Shown here one piece after another: positions 1-12,200 of a DNA stretch of 64,000 nucleotides (positions are counted from its first letter, which is position 1; each line of letters opens with the position of its first letter). A program made the position numbers and the translations under genes. Under the pieces are notes generated by a model. The model was not told the origin of the DNA. It did no database searches and saw only the letters and a program-made list of their open reading frames with translations. Origin of the DNA: Annulohypoxylon bovei var. microspora (lineage: Eukaryota > Ascomycota > Sordariomycetes > Xylariales > Hypoxylaceae); NCBI GenBank assembly GCA_022836615.1, contig MU405254.1:186001-250000 (forward strand). Reading direction: 5' to 3'.

Positions 1-414
1 CGACTGAAGTTTTCCAATCCCTATAGATTATGCTGGCAATCACAAGTTGGTCCTCAGCCATGGTTAGGTCCTCAAACCCAAAGTTCGGTCGAGGAGTACA
101 TTGCAAAGGGACAGAAAGACCTCGTCCTCATCCCTATTGCGTTTACCTCGGACCACATTGAAACGCTTTTTGAGCTTGATAAAGAGGTAATCGGGGAGTC
201 CGGGCACGAGGACACTGTCAAGCGGGTAGAAAGCCTCAACGGCAATCCTATCTTCATCGATGCTCTCGCCAATCTTGCGAAGAGTCATTTAGATAGCGGC
301 ATTGCGTGTTCTTACCAGATGGGTCTAAGGTGTCCTGGTTGTAAGAGTGAACGGTGTGCCGAGTCGAAGAAATTTTTCCTCGCACAAGAGAATGCCTCTA
401 CATTATCAGTGTAG
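1..414 (+). CDS. HEM15: Ferrochelatase, C-terminal part (gene continues left of the window)
   Basis: Last step of haem synthesis: inserts Fe2+ into protoporphyrin IX on the matrix side of the inner mitochondrial membrane. Frame 1 is open from base 1 to TAG at 412-414, giving the last 137 residues. Visible family blocks are WLGPQT (21-26), the FTSDHIETL block (48-56) and a C-terminal C-x2-C-x4-C at residues 111, 114 and 119, followed by a KKFF-type end. That cysteine pattern matches the C-terminal ligands of the [2Fe-2S] cluster in animal and fission-yeast ferrochelatases; the fourth ligand would lie in the missing part. The 5' end and any introns are outside the window. An antisense open frame over the same bases is a shadow. 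Identification is secure; only the partial extent limits it. Confidence 0.95.
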   Translation, partial: RLKFSNPYRLCWQSQVGPQPWLGPQTQSSVEEYIAKGQKDLVLIPIAFTSDHIETLFELDKEVIGESGHEDTVKRVESLNGNPIFIDALANLAKSHLDSGIACSYQMGLRCPGCKSERCAESKKFFLAQENASTLSV

Positions 415-1990
415 AGTGCATATCCGCCGCAGTTTCAAAAGCACTACTATTTGGTATTGGAAATGGTTAAAACAACTCCGGTGTTGGGCAGTTACTTGTC
501 TTGATGTTTGCAAATATCTACCTACCCAGTAGATATTTCACTTTACATACCTACCTAGGTACCTACCTAGGTAGCTACTAGCTACTCTTCTAGCAGAAGA
601 TTTACATTGTACAATTTAGACGGCCGTATGAGAAAATATGAATGAGACAAGCACGATATCTTATTAGATTGATGACTCTACCTTCAAGTCTATATTGTAT
701 CATGTTTCCAAGTTGTACGTATGTAGGTTACGTGATATTACAAATGCCGGAGATAAAAACTTGCCGATGGCCGGAGGAACCTCCTCAGTAGATGCCCGAT
801 TATATGCAAATAACCCCGACGGTTGCACCCCAGACTGCCCAGACTGCAGGGTCCACGGACTTATGCGTCATCGATGTGCTGGCGATGATTATGTACAACA
901 AATTGTGTCTTATCTTGTTGCTTTGACAAGTCTATGCAATGCATTTGTGTTCCATTCCGGCATTGACTCGATATTGTATTTCGACCCTCTAAGTTTCTTG
1001 TGTGTAGGTACGTTAGGTAGGAAATAGCAGGAGTTACATAATGTACTTAGCTACTAGGTAGGTCACTATGTATTGTTCTATTAAAATAGGTATTTGAAGG
1101 GTCTAATGTTTGAGACCTTGAATGTTTCTGACGAAAACATTGGATTGGTAATCACATCGGATTTATCAGGAACAACCTTGAAGACTGCAAGATTAACCTG
1201 ATTAGATCTACTAGGGTAGGTACGTTAGATAGAGGAGCTTCCCTGTGTCGCTCCACGGACATCCAATTCCGACAAATGCGGATTATGCTATAGTGTACTT
1301 GTAAAGTACCAGTATTAACCTTCCTATTCACGTAAGACACCCGGTTAATAGGGCTGTCGGAAGTTAAAACACTTGATACACGTATGTAGCTACTTTGTAG
1401 CACCACGTTGGTGACATCGAACATCGAACAATAAGGTAGGGCAAGAGGGACCAAAGACCCACTCAAACCCAAAGAGACGGGAATTTCGATGATATGGATA
1501 CCCTCGCGCCCACTCTTAGCTTTCGCATCATTTCCCCCAAACTCTGGACGTTGTCAATTCGAACTTGAGTAATTCAAGCTTTCATTGGCGTCTTCCGTAC
1601 ACATCATCGACTTAGATAGACCAATGACTTCTTGAATTATCATAATCAAAGCTTCGGGTATGGGACATATCTTTACCACTTTCCCACCCTTTCCCTAAGC
1701 TTTAAGTTGTTGAGGTCAACCATTGATCTACCTCGAATCCCGAGGAACCAATATATTGATTCTTCAGCTACCAAAGTCTCATACATATGTAGAGTAGCGG
1801 GTCATAAGATAAGGATTCCGGAATCCTTCGATCGAGACCAAGTCATTCCATAGTATAACGGACCATCCGCAATATCCGGTTTATATAATTGAAATATACG
1901 TGGACAGCGGACGCCTCGCCCGGTCGTTCACGACGTTCGACGACGTTTAGAGATCAGCTACAGTCGCGCAACAAGTGTATAGTCATCACA
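415..1990. other. Gene-free interval between HEM15 and an MFS gene
   Basis: No exon series with splice signals or recognisable protein was found. The interval holds two copies of the palindrome TACCTAGGTA (552-561 and 564-573) and further partial ACCTA/TAGGT runs near 1050-1070. The last few hundred bases should contain the MFS promoter and 5' leader; I see no convincing TATA box. Confidence 0.6.
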
Positions 1991-4024
1991 ATGACAAGCG
2001 ACGCGCAAATCGTTCACAGGAGTAGCAGGCAGATCGCGCTCATAGACGAAGAACAGGAACAACGGGATGAAGCAACAGAAACAAGCCCGCTAGTCAGCGC
2101 AAGTAATGGGAATGATGCGACAGGAGATGACGGTCGAAGGAGACAGGAGAGCTGGATAGGTTATGAAGATTTCATCGGCCTCCCGTGGTGGCGGAGACCC
2201 TCGGTATGTTATATATACAGTGAAGCTTTGGAGGACGTTAACACTGACTTTGAGGTCAGGTTTACTGGCTTCTCGGGCCATATTTTTTGTTCACGCTTGC
2301 ATTTGGTGGCGTCATTGTACCGAAGCTCAACCTGTAAGTCATGCAGTACCGACGCCTGTAGATCCCTGCATTAGCATCATGGATATCGCTAACAAAAACG
2401 ACCATCGTTAGAATTGTCGATTTAATATGTCGCGATTATTTCAGCGAGCGACAGTTGCTTGACCCGGATTTTACATTCTTGCCGATAGTCATGGGTGGTG
2501 ACAATCCGCAATGCAATGATCCCCGGGTCCAGAAGAACGTGGCTACTTTCACGCTTATAATAAGCGCTCTCACAGGTGCGCTAAGCGCCCTTACGGCACC
2601 GAAGTTAGGTTCGCTATCCGATCGATATGGTCGAAAACGTCTTATGGTTATGGCCTCCTGTGGTGGTCTAGTAAATGAGGTCGTTACCATTTTAGCTGCG
2701 AAATACCCTGAGACAGTTAGCTACCACTGGTTGGTCCTAGGCGCATTCTTTGACGGTATCACCGGTTCCTTCACGGCGGGTAGCATATTAGGCCATTCAT
2801 ATACGAGCGACTGCGCTCCACCGTCCAAACGCGGAGTGCATATCGGCTATCTGCATGCATGTCTGTTCACCGGGTTGGCATTCGGACCTCTCCTTGCTGG
2901 CTACTTCGTTGAATGGACCGGGTCATTGGTGTCGATCTTTTATGTTGTCCTTGGCTGCCACGCCTTTGTCATCTTATTCTTTTGGTTCTTTTTGCCCGAG
3001 TCCATATCGAAGAAACGCCAGATGGCTGCGAGGGAAAAGTATCGAGCCCAGACCGAAGCTACAGCTGTACAGCTGAGATCAGGAATTCCGAGTTCAGTTG
3101 GAAACTTCGTTGGGCCGCGAGCTGCCTCGTATCTAGAGGACCACATGGGAACTTGGCTACCGGCTGTTTTAAGGGCCAATCCTTTCGCGCCCCTTAAAAT
3201 GCTCGCCCCAAGTGGGCGACACAATAGTGGCCTACGGCGGAACATAATTATCCTTGCCCTTATCGACACAGTGACCTTATCCGCTACCATGGGGGCGAAT
3301 GTTGTCGTCGTGCTATACTCTGAGTATATGTTCGATTGGGGAACCCTACAAGCTTCTCGATTTGTGTCGGCTGTGAGCATGGTACGCGTTGTAATCCTTC
3401 TCTGCATCCTCCCGGTCATCAACTACATATTCCGTGTCCGACCTATACGTCGTCAAAGACGTGAGAGTGGAGATGCGAATGCACTCGAGACAATCTCTGG
3501 CGCCGACAACCTAGACGTGTGGCTTATACGGATTGCTCTTTTCAGCGACGCTCTAGGTACATTTGGTTACATTTTCGTCCGCCGAGAGGAATTATTTGTC
3601 ATGTGCGGTCTGGCGACGGCGTTCGGCGGTTTAGCGAGTGCTACCGTCCAAAGTGCAATCACGAAACACGTCCCGGCCGAGCGTGTAGGCTCCCTATTAG
3701 GGGCCATCGGACTGCTGCATGCGCTCGGGAGGATCTTTGCCCCTGCGCTTTTTAACGGCCTATATGCCGGGACAATCGAGACATTCCCGCAGGCATTCTT
3801 CGTCCTGCTGGCTTCTCTCTTCGGGTTAGTGGTGCTGGGGAGCTTCTTCGTGAGGCCTCATCGTAAGTTTTACATCCCCGAATACAATAATAAGCCGATA
3901 GAAATTAACCAACACCCATCTAGTATACCTCAAAGAAGATGGCTATGTCGCAGTTCCGGCACCAGTTCCAAGTGGTACTCGGGATCCGGATATTATGGCC
4001 GATGAAGATATCCTAGGCATATGA
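1991..4024 (+). CDS. MFS transporter, 12-TM DHA1/TetA-like
   Basis: Proton-coupled drug/small-molecule permease of the major facilitator superfamily; substrate not predictable. Four exons: 1991-2203, 2260-2333, 2445-3862 and 3924-4024, joined through introns of 56, 111 and 61 bp with GTATGT/GTAAGT donors; 601 residues. The start is the ATG at 1991, because upstream in-frame sequence looks like leader. A roughly 65-residue polar N-terminus ends in WWRRPS and runs into the first helix (YWLLGPYFLFTLAFG). The loop 2-3 signature GSLSDRYGRKR is at about 151-161. The third intron matters: read through, the tail is nonsense; spliced, it gives the C-terminus RPHLYLKEDGYVAVPAP that I recall from this fungal family. 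It converges on the MCT-like transporter at 5037. Exon structure is well supported, specificity is not. Confidence 0.9.
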
Positions 4025-5036
4025 AGAAATATTTATATTCTGGAATATGACACGAGCTAGGTATTTTTGACATCTTGATACATATATACCTACCTACTTC
4101 TTTTTGGGGGCGTATAGTATTTTTAATCGTACATATTGTACCTTTATGTTGAACTTTAGGCTTACCGGCGTTGGGAGTGGGGAGATGAGATTTGTGCGGG
4201 CGTGGCGTCTTTGGATTTTAGTGTAGTGTCATATTATGTTACCTAGACGGTGTCACTATCTCAATTATGTAAGCAGGGCGATCCTCCGACTCAGCATGAC
4301 CTTGTACTTCAACAACAAGATGATGGTTCGCAGATTGAAGTATATATATGTAGACTAGATTTAATGCGCATGCGGCGTCGCGACCTTAGGACGAAATTTA
4401 TCCTTCAGCCGTTATACTAGATTTGATCTTGTCATACATACGTTTTTAATCACCACTGTTTTATACCGCTATTACCTCTGACTCTCACTACAGTAAAACC
4501 TGTCCATAACGATTGCCAAGAAACACAGCACTGGGATCGTTATAGGGAGGTATCGTTCTGAAAAGTGATTTACTTTGGGACGATATTTCCCAAACGGGTA
4601 AGGCTCACAAGTGCACGGGCTGGAAATATCCTAAGCTAAGCCAAAGTGGGTACCAAAGGTCTAAAAATGTATTAACTCTTCCCAAATAGGAAGGATTTTC
4701 ATGATTTTTTTAACTTTCTATAACGATCTTGGTGGTGACTAATCAAAGGGTTAACGATATTCGTTATGGTAAAATTATCGTTATTTCTCATACAAAATTC
4801 AGATGTACAGCAAAATAAATCGTTATATCAAGGTATCGTTATGTAGTAGCATCGTTATGGACAGGGTTTACTGTACCTCTCAACTACTAACACTCCTTCA
4901 AAACCAACCTATCACCTGGTCCTCAGCACACCTCTACTTACGCTCTCACCCTCACCATCCCCTTCCCATATTCCACTTATACGAGAACAACAACACCTGC
5001 AACCTCTCAAATGACGCCGAAATTCGACGTCGCTCC
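4025..5036. other. Convergent intergenic region carrying a MITE
   Basis: Lies between two convergent transporter genes. Apart from the small transposable element at 4491-4873 there is a partial ACCTACCTA run near 4085 and no supportable gene. The open frame at 4803-5300 is made of MITE sequence plus antisense of the next gene. Confidence 0.6.
4491..4873. mobile_element. MITE, Tc1/mariner-pogo type, TA target duplication
   Basis: 383-bp non-coding element. The left terminus CAGTAAAACCTGTCCATAAC (continuing GAT) and the reverse complement of the right terminus CAGTAAACCCTGTCCATAAC (continuing GAT) match at 22 of 23 positions. Both sides are flanked by TA (4489-4490 and 4874-4875), the target duplication of the Tc1/mariner/pogo superfamily. 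The interior repeats the subterminal word ATCGTTAT several times, mostly near the right end, where transposase-binding sites would be expected. There is no transposase frame, so it is non-autonomous. Boundaries are exact from the sequence; the pogo assignment is inference from TIR and TSD type. Confidence 0.88.
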
Positions 5037-6595
5037 TCAGTAAATCTTATTCACTCCCCAGCTAACGGCCAACACCCTCGCCCCAAGGAAGCAGCTCATG
5101 GCGATGGCATACGAGAGCGCCGTGAACAGGATGAGCGCCAGCCAGCCCTGCTCCTGGTTGTTACCCAGGCCCAGCAGCGCGCCGGCGATAGGCAGACTGG
5201 ACAAGGTGCCAAAACTGCCGACCATCATGGCGGTCGAGAAGAAGCGGCCGTAGTCGCGCGCGTCGCACAGCTGGCCGATGCACACGGGGTACAGGCCTAG
5301 GTTGCTGCCCGAGGCGAAGCCGAAGGTCAGCGCGAACACGATAAGCAGGGGGCGCGAGCCGCCGGCGGGCAGCCAGAAGGCGAGGACGGTGACGACGCAC
5401 AGCGCGTTCGTCAGCGTGATCACGTTAAAGCGGCCGAAGCGGTCGGCCCAGAATCCGGGAAGAAAGCGGCCGAAGAAGGAGCCTGTGCTCAGCAGCGCGA
5501 GAAGCGTGTACGCGTCGCGCGAGTCCTGACCATGCGCGCTCGCGTACGAGACGATGTACGTGAGCGGCGTGAAGATACCCCATTCCATGAACCATACACC
5601 GGCGCAGCAGAGCGTGAACTTGAGGTCCTTGAACAGGGCCCAGTCGGGCATCACGCGCACGGGGTGGGAGCTCGGGGGCAGGCGCGAGCGTATCAATAGG
5701 TTCGCTATGATGGACAGGAAAAGTAGCATGAACCCGATGAGCCGGGTCGCCCACGCGAACCCAAGTTTCGGGATCACAGCCTGCAGGAACAGTGGGAACG
5801 CGACGCCGCCGACGGACCCGGAGGTCGCGGCGATGCCGGTCGCAAGGCCGCGCCGCTTCTTAAAGAAGTGCGCAATCACACCGTAGGAGGGCACGTTAAG
5901 AAGGGCGCCGCCGAGACCGCCGAGCACGGAGTATGTTAGGAGGATTTGATAATACTCTATTTTTTCGGACTTGTTAACATATGCCTTGCTAATGAATGCC
6001 TAGGGACCAAGATATGCACAAAACCATAGAAAGTTCACTCACCCTCACATAATCCTAGCAGCATCTGGCTCGCAACGACCATCACGCTACCAACAGCGAC
6101 CAAATACCTAGGCCCGTAGCGGTCAAATAAAGGACCAACTTGGATGCCGAAGAAAAAGACGATGAATAGGTACACGCTGAAGATCCAGCCGATGCTCGAA
6201 GAGCTGTATCCGACGAGCTGATTGGTCGAGAAGTACGACTCGAAGACGGCGGCGACATTGATGATACCGTACACCGAAACCATGGAGCAGAAGGAGCCGA
6301 GAACGACGAGCCAGGCCCTCAGCCCGCCTTCCGGGAAGTCGGACTCCTCATCGTCATCGTCGCTTTCATACGACGGCTGTGCGACGGGATTTACGACAGG
6401 AGGGGAATGCCCCGTCTGGCTCACATGGTCCTGGCGGTCTTCACCAGAGCCCGGATTGGTTTGTGGTTTTGAGTTAAGTTGACTCTTTTCGTCAAGTTGC
6501 TCCGGCAGAGGCACCAGCACACCCTGGGCCACAGCCGGGACAGTTTGATTTATGAGGCAGCTGTCATCTGCATTTCGTTGTAACGCGAGGGTCAT
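5037..6595 (-). CDS. Monocarboxylate-type MFS transporter (MCT/MCH-like)
   Basis: Plasma-membrane or organellar permease of the SLC16-like fungal MCT group; substrate unknown. Two exons on the minus strand: 6595-6043 and 5956-5037, with an 86-bp intron (GTGAGT donor, TAG acceptor); 490 residues. Residues 1-86 are a polar, probably disordered tail ending in an acidic stretch (about 78-86), followed by FPEGGLRAWLVVLGSF, the usual entry into helix 1 of this family. The second exon opens with YYQILLTYSVLGGLGGALLN and contains HFFKKRRGLATGIA, both typical of MCT helices 4-5. The second exon is visibly much richer in G and C than the first. The promoter faces that of HNT2. Family confident, ligand unknown. 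Confidence 0.9.
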
Positions 6596-7845
6596 AGAAG
6601 ACCTTCACTACAAATTAATTAATTCGTACGAAAGCGGAGTGACTTGAGAAGTGAAGTCACTCCCAGTTCTGATCACTCTAAAATGTTATTACACCTGTGT
6701 TGCTTCGTACACCTGGGTATGAAGATTTTCCACCTTGAAAAGGATTGGGAAGTTTACCTAGGTAGAGCGGTCAAAGGGTTTTAAAGCTTTCTTTCCCATG
6801 GCGAAAAATCCGGGGAAAATTACGATACTACGCTATAACTTAGTAATAGTACGCTTTGGGGGTAACAGGGACCAACAATATGGTTTACTTTTACATAATA
6901 GTTTCCAATATGGCTTTCGTGGATGTTAACTCTAACACCGCCCCTTTTTTTCTATTCCTTCGCAAGTCTCCGATGTCGTTATAAGGCCTAGTCTTGTCAT
7001 TGTAGGGCGTTGATCTGCGGTTCGAAATATTACCCTAAATTTTAGTTCTTCGGGCGACGGAGATCTACGTTCGCTAGTGTATCGAGAGAATTTTCGAGTT
7101 TTCGATTCTTCATTATTATTCGTCGATTAGACTTGCGCAAACAATTTAATGATATGTAGGTAATATTATCGAGTGTTGGAAGGTTTCATATATTGCCTCC
7201 TGTCGACGTTGTCGGGGCTGTAATGTTTGACGGATCCTCTTTGCTGAGGGCAGCGTCTAGACCGCAAAGTCTGGGCCAGCGGTGAGGTTTTCCAGCGGTC
7301 TCCTCCGGCATACGACGCCGTAGCGTAACTTCCAAGGTTGTCTAAGACTAAAGAATATTTCTTAGAAGGCAGCCGACGCTTGTACCTTAGACGATATCAT
7401 AACTTTGCATCCATGGATCAGCCCAAGTGGTCCCAGGGATTTCGACTACCGAACCACCCCCACTATAGTGGGGGTACACCGGCGGATGCATCTACAGTGT
7501 CCATTGTGCAGCGCAGAAGTATTGAATCATCCTAAAACAGATAACTCAGGATGGCAAAATTACTAAGAAGCGAAACTAAGTTTTGTGTCCGTGACAAATG
7601 AAAGGAAGGTGAATAGAAGAAGTGTCAAAATGAGGAAGGCGCGAGAACTTCGGACCCCAATATGACGACGTCATAGCTGTCATCAGCGTCAAACCGCGCC
7701 ATAGCAATTTCAAATTCGTTGAACTCGCTTTAGCTGCATATCGTAAAGTTGAATTGCCTCAATGTTGCATCCGATAACTTGTTTGTATAACCTTTTATAA
7801 AACGAAATGCCCTTCGCCTAGAATCCTAGATAGTTGCTCAAGGAT
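6596..7845. other. Divergent promoter region, MCT-like gene / HNT2
   Basis: 1.25 kb shared upstream region of two divergent genes. It contains one TACCTAGGTA copy (6755-6764) and a perfect 20-bp palindrome (7456-7475, listed separately). The 65-codon frame at 7338-7535 spans the palindrome and has no recognisable features, so I do not call it. Confidence 0.55.
7456..7475. promoter_or_regulatory. Perfect 20-bp palindrome with back-to-back CreA-type sites
   Basis: ACCCCCACTA followed by its exact reverse complement TAGTGGGGGT. Each arm contains GTGGGG (or CCCCAC), which fits the SYGGRG consensus of the carbon catabolite repressor CreA/Mig1, so the site would be an inverted double site. It sits about 370 bp upstream of the HNT2 start and 860 bp upstream of the MCT-like start. 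The palindrome is observed; the regulator is inference. Confidence 0.5.
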
Positions 7846-8910
7846 ATGCTACGCAGAGGCGGTTCGACGATATTTAATCTCGTCTTTGCAAGTGCCATTC
7901 GGAAACGAAACATGAGTTCGCAGCCGGCCGGACCCATCTACTTTGGGTCATTCGAGGTCACACCCCAGGTGAGTTACTATCAACTAGGTACCTACCTAGA
8001 AGTACCTAGGTGGAAAGTGGCGATTGCGATATAGAACAAATCTATGCAAGAGTTGGTTGGAATTCAAAATGGAAATGAGAATGAGAATGATTCATTGTCA
8101 AATGAAGACCATACTTGACACAAGACCGCCAGCTATCAACATCACCAGCACCATGAGCATCACATCAAACTAACCCTTCAACCCAGGTTTTCCTCACAAC
8201 GCCCCACTCCTTCGCCCTCGTGAACCTGAAGCCGCTGCTGCCAGGCCACGTGCTGATCTGCCCGCGCCAGCGGCACCGGCGCCTAACGGACCTCGCGGCC
8301 GCCGAGCTGACGGACCTCTTCCAAGCCGTGCAGCGCGTGCAGCACATGCTCGCGCGACACTACTTCTCCGCGGCATCCCCCGCCACATCGCCGTCCGACG
8401 GCGCGCCCGAGGCCGGGTCCTTCAACATCGCAATCCAGGACGGCGTCGAGGCCGGGCAGACGGTCCCGCACGTGCACGTGCACGTCATCCCGCGGATCCG
8501 GGGCGCCACGGCGAAGGAGGGGCCCGGGCCCGCGGACCAGGTCTACGAGCTGATGGCCGCCGAGGAGGGCAATGTCGGCGGGGCCTTGTACGTCTTCTCT
8601 TCCCTTCCTCCTCACCCCCCATCCCCCCCTTTCCTGCCTTTTCCTCGGGCGAAGCGAGTTTCGCTAGGTCAATTTCTACACACGTCCATATCTTTGGAAA
8701 GCATCGTATGCTAACGGCAGAAGATGGGACCGGGAGCTGAAGAAATTCCGGTCGCAGTTTGGGGACCGGCCCGAGGCAGGTGGCGACTTTGACAGTATCG
8801 AGGACTCCGAGCGGCACCCACGTACCGCGGAGGAGATGAAGGCTGAGGCCAATATGTTTCGGGGCTTTTTGGAGGAGATGGGAGAGGCGGAAGGAGGACC
8901 TGGGCAATGA
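7846..8910 (+). CDS. HNT2: HIT-family dinucleoside triphosphate hydrolase (Fhit/Hnt2-like)
   Basis: Cleaves Ap3A/Ap4A-type dinucleosides. Three exons: 7846-7968, 8187-8587 and 8721-8910; 237 residues. Exon 1 carries the first strand (IYFGSFEVTPQ); exon 2 begins VFLTTPHSFALVNLKPLLPGH, the nucleotide-binding region, followed by NIAIQDGVEAGQTVPHVHVH and the histidine triad at 136, 138 and 140 (HVHVHVIPR). The C-terminal exon is charged and ends soon after EEMKAEANMF, as in fungal homologues. Start choice is open: ATG 7846 gives a basic, hydrophobic N-terminus that could be a mitochondrial presequence; ATG 7912 (MSSQPAG) gives the usual cytosolic length. The last acceptor is a tandem CAG-AAG (8718-8723), both in frame. 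Exon 2 is strongly GC-rich. A TACCTA-rich stretch lies inside intron 1. Confidence 0.92.
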
Positions 8911-9210
8911 TGACTTTGATGAAGGTACTTATCCCCTTTTTGCGGTGTACTTAAATATACGATTATGATTCACGTAAGGATGTTTTATCTCTGCACGCTT
9001 AGCAAAGGGGAGGGACGATGTTGAAACATTGAAATGCACATAGAATAGAAAAATAGACTCCGAATATGACTAATGAAGTAATCATATCATGATACGTGCT
9101 AGATTTCCTTTGGTAAACGCAATGCTATTACCTTATATTCCGAACGCCGCAGGCCATGCTCCAGTTCCCATCATGCATTTCAAACCAAGTAACCCGTGCG
9201 TCAGCCATCT

Positions 9211-12200
9211 TTACAATCCCCTGAGCAGCTCATCTAGCGTGAGAGGTTTCCGCACGGCGTTATTCAAGCCTTCATGGAACGTAACCCAGATCTTCGTCTC
9301 GCCCTTCCCATCCCCAGCTTTACTCTGGGGTCTGCCATTGCCATCCGTCTCTCTCAGCGCACGGGATTCCGTATTCTCGATGACGCGTCCAAAGAAGTCT
9401 TTCTTTACCCCTAGAACGGGTAGCTCGCGCATCTTCGGAATCTTGTTCTTTTTGTCATTAAAGACGAAGGGAACGTCCTCGAACGCCGTGTCGTGAGGGT
9501 TGCCACCCCTAAAGCGTGCTTGTCGTGATAACCTCTCACGCTCTAATTTTGCTTTTTGCAACTCCTGGTCTAATACCTGCCGGACGGCATAACGGGTCGG
9601 GGCCTGTGTGCCGTGGACGACGGCCGCCGAAGTTTCGAAAGTAGCTAGGATATCGAGATCGCTGCGAATTGTTAGCCACTAGATCTAGGCTCCGTATGTG
9701 AAAGAATTAAGCACTTACGGTTCCATACGGTACACCCATTGCGGTCCTCTGCTGAACAGGGACTCGCTCTCGATCTTGCCTCTCTCAAGCTCGATGCCGA
9801 CTTCTGCTAGTGTATCTGCCGCCCGTTTTACCATGGCCTTTTCGGTATCCCTCCGGACACTAGCTGTGCCCTTCTGATCCCCGCTGCCCCCAACAACGAC
9901 GGGCTTCACATCTGGGGATACTAGGCGGATAAGGTACGGAAGGAAATCTGTTGCGATATCCTCGGCGCTGCGGAAAGAGCGCATGAGGGAAGGCGGTAAC
10001 TGAGCCTGTATGGCCTGGAGCACGGCACGGTTCTCCCTTTCGGCCTCGCGTGCGAGGAAGTCGGCTCTCACACCCGAAAAGGGGAGCGGCGGAGCATTGT
10101 CTTCAGCATCGCCACCACCCCATTTTCGGTCGTAACCTAGATTGGCACGTCGTATGGGTGTCGAGAATAAGTGATGACACGCAAGAATAGGCTGGCAGAG
10201 GTACGGGCCTAATTCCCAATCCTGGTTTCCGAATATCCTGGACGAACAGGTATCGTGGAAATGCATCCACTCGTAGGCACAGTCCGGCTTGCTTAGGAAC
10301 GAATCATCGTTGAATTCGTGGTTGGGGTAGTCCAGAAACACATCTGTCATAACCCTATCCACATCGCCACTAGTCTCGATCATCTCTCTTAGACGCTCCA
10401 TGCCATACTTCTTTTGCTGCTCTGAGAACCCGAGCTGTGCTTGTGGCTGCTCATTGTGGTATCTTGAGGTTGGGGCTGCCATGAGCACGTTGCTCTTAGG
10501 GAATCCAGCTCCGTCTTGAAAGACACGGGTGACGATATCCTTGACATTACCCCGTCCTACGCCTCTTGCCCCACCGCCGCCATGGGATAGATCATGGACG
10601 ATATTTCGCTCAACCCATTGTCGTGTTAAAGAAGGTGGGCCTTTGAGAGATGCAGACCTAATACGGCCTGCAACCCATTCGCCAACCACCATGACACCTC
10701 GTAGATCTCCTTCAGCCGTACTCTCAGCGCCCTTTTTTGCGTCAATTCCACCACTCATGCCCCAAGCCGCTTCACATAATTTTCGCGCAGCATCTTTTTC
10801 ACACGGAATTCCTTCCTTCTCGAAAACCGTCTTTAGGCGAGTTACAACAGCGTCAATAGTAGGTTTCCCAACGTGGATGACCTCCGCCAGATTCGATTGA
10901 CGTAGAGGCCTCAGCGACGGATGGTAGACATCGTTGCATATGAGGATGAGTGGACGCATCTGACGAAAATCGTCGCCTTTCTTTTTTCGTCGCCCCGAGT
11001 ATTGAGCAGCCGTCTCCTGTCCCGAAGCGTTCTTCTCTCCCATTGTAATCAGGTCTATCAGGGCTTTGACAAACCCTCCTTCACCAGAGGCACCGGAGCC
11101 CGTCACGACTCCATCAACTTCGTCGACCACTACACATACGGGACGTGCAACCTTCTGCTGTTTTCCATCCTGTAGTTTATTTTGTTGTACCGTCTTAACG
11201 TTTTCCGTGCCTAGACTCGTACGGATCCGGTTCTTCACGACATTTTGACTACGGTCGTCACTGGCATTAATCTCCATTACTTCATATCCTGCTTGCTTTG
11301 CGCATACGTGGGCGAGCGTAGTCTTCCCCAGTCCGGGAGGCCCCGTGAGCATTAATATCTTTCGGTGCGGCTTTTCCTCTTCGGTTTCTGCTTTCGCACC
11401 AGGCCGTCTTGTAGGTCTTGATTTTGCCATTCCCGGGAAGACGAGGGGGTCCCACCTCTTTAGCCATCGTAGAACTTGTCGGTTCGTGTAGTCGTCGCCA
11501 ACTAGATCCATGAAATTCCTAGCCCGGTATTTCTCAGTCCACAAAATTGACTTCTTCGGCTTTTTAATAGGTTCCACAGAAGGCATCGGTTCATCAGGGA
11601 CGGGATTTGAGGTTGGCGGGCTAATAGCGAGTTCTTTGGAAGTAGCCTCTATTAATTCATGGATGTCAATACCGTAATAACTCTTCTTTGCTCGGCCTTC
11701 CTTCGTCTTCGATCGAGCGGCAACCATCTGCTCATAGGATACGCCACTACCCGCTTTTCGCTGCTTAATGTCGATTTTCTTCCCCGAACAAGTGGTGACC
11801 TCGAAGTTGTTTTGGACTTGGCGAGAAGCAAATCGATCGAAAATAGACGACACATTGCCCGTTTTAAATAAAGAACCTATTACGGAGGGTTGACTTCCAT
11901 GCTCGTTGACTTTTGGTTGCGAAGTAGGCTCGAGTGACAACGGTTGAACCTCCCCAGATTCGAGATTTGAAAGTGTAAGTGGAGGTGAAGATGGCTCGGT
12001 AAACTCGGCGGTTGCATGATCGCTAGGACTACTAAGCATCCGCTTCTTGGTGACAGGTTCTTGCAGAACGTCTTCGTCGTCAGACTCATCGTCGATAAGA
12101 AAGCCGCCTTTCGCACGGGGCCGAGGGAGAGGATCGGGATGTGGTTTTGCGCGTTTTGCTTTCACCGGAGAAGAGCTAGCCGGATAGACCACTGGAGACG

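Noticed and set aside
695..1027. 110-codon frame with a Cys-rich CTPDCPDCRVHG stretch
   Set aside because: No ATG context, splice series or family similarity that I can recognise; flanks are repeat-rich intergenic DNA, so chance is more likely.
8283..8907. Overlapping minus-strand frames across HNT2
   Set aside because: Antisense shadows of the GC-rich HIT exon; no motifs of their own.
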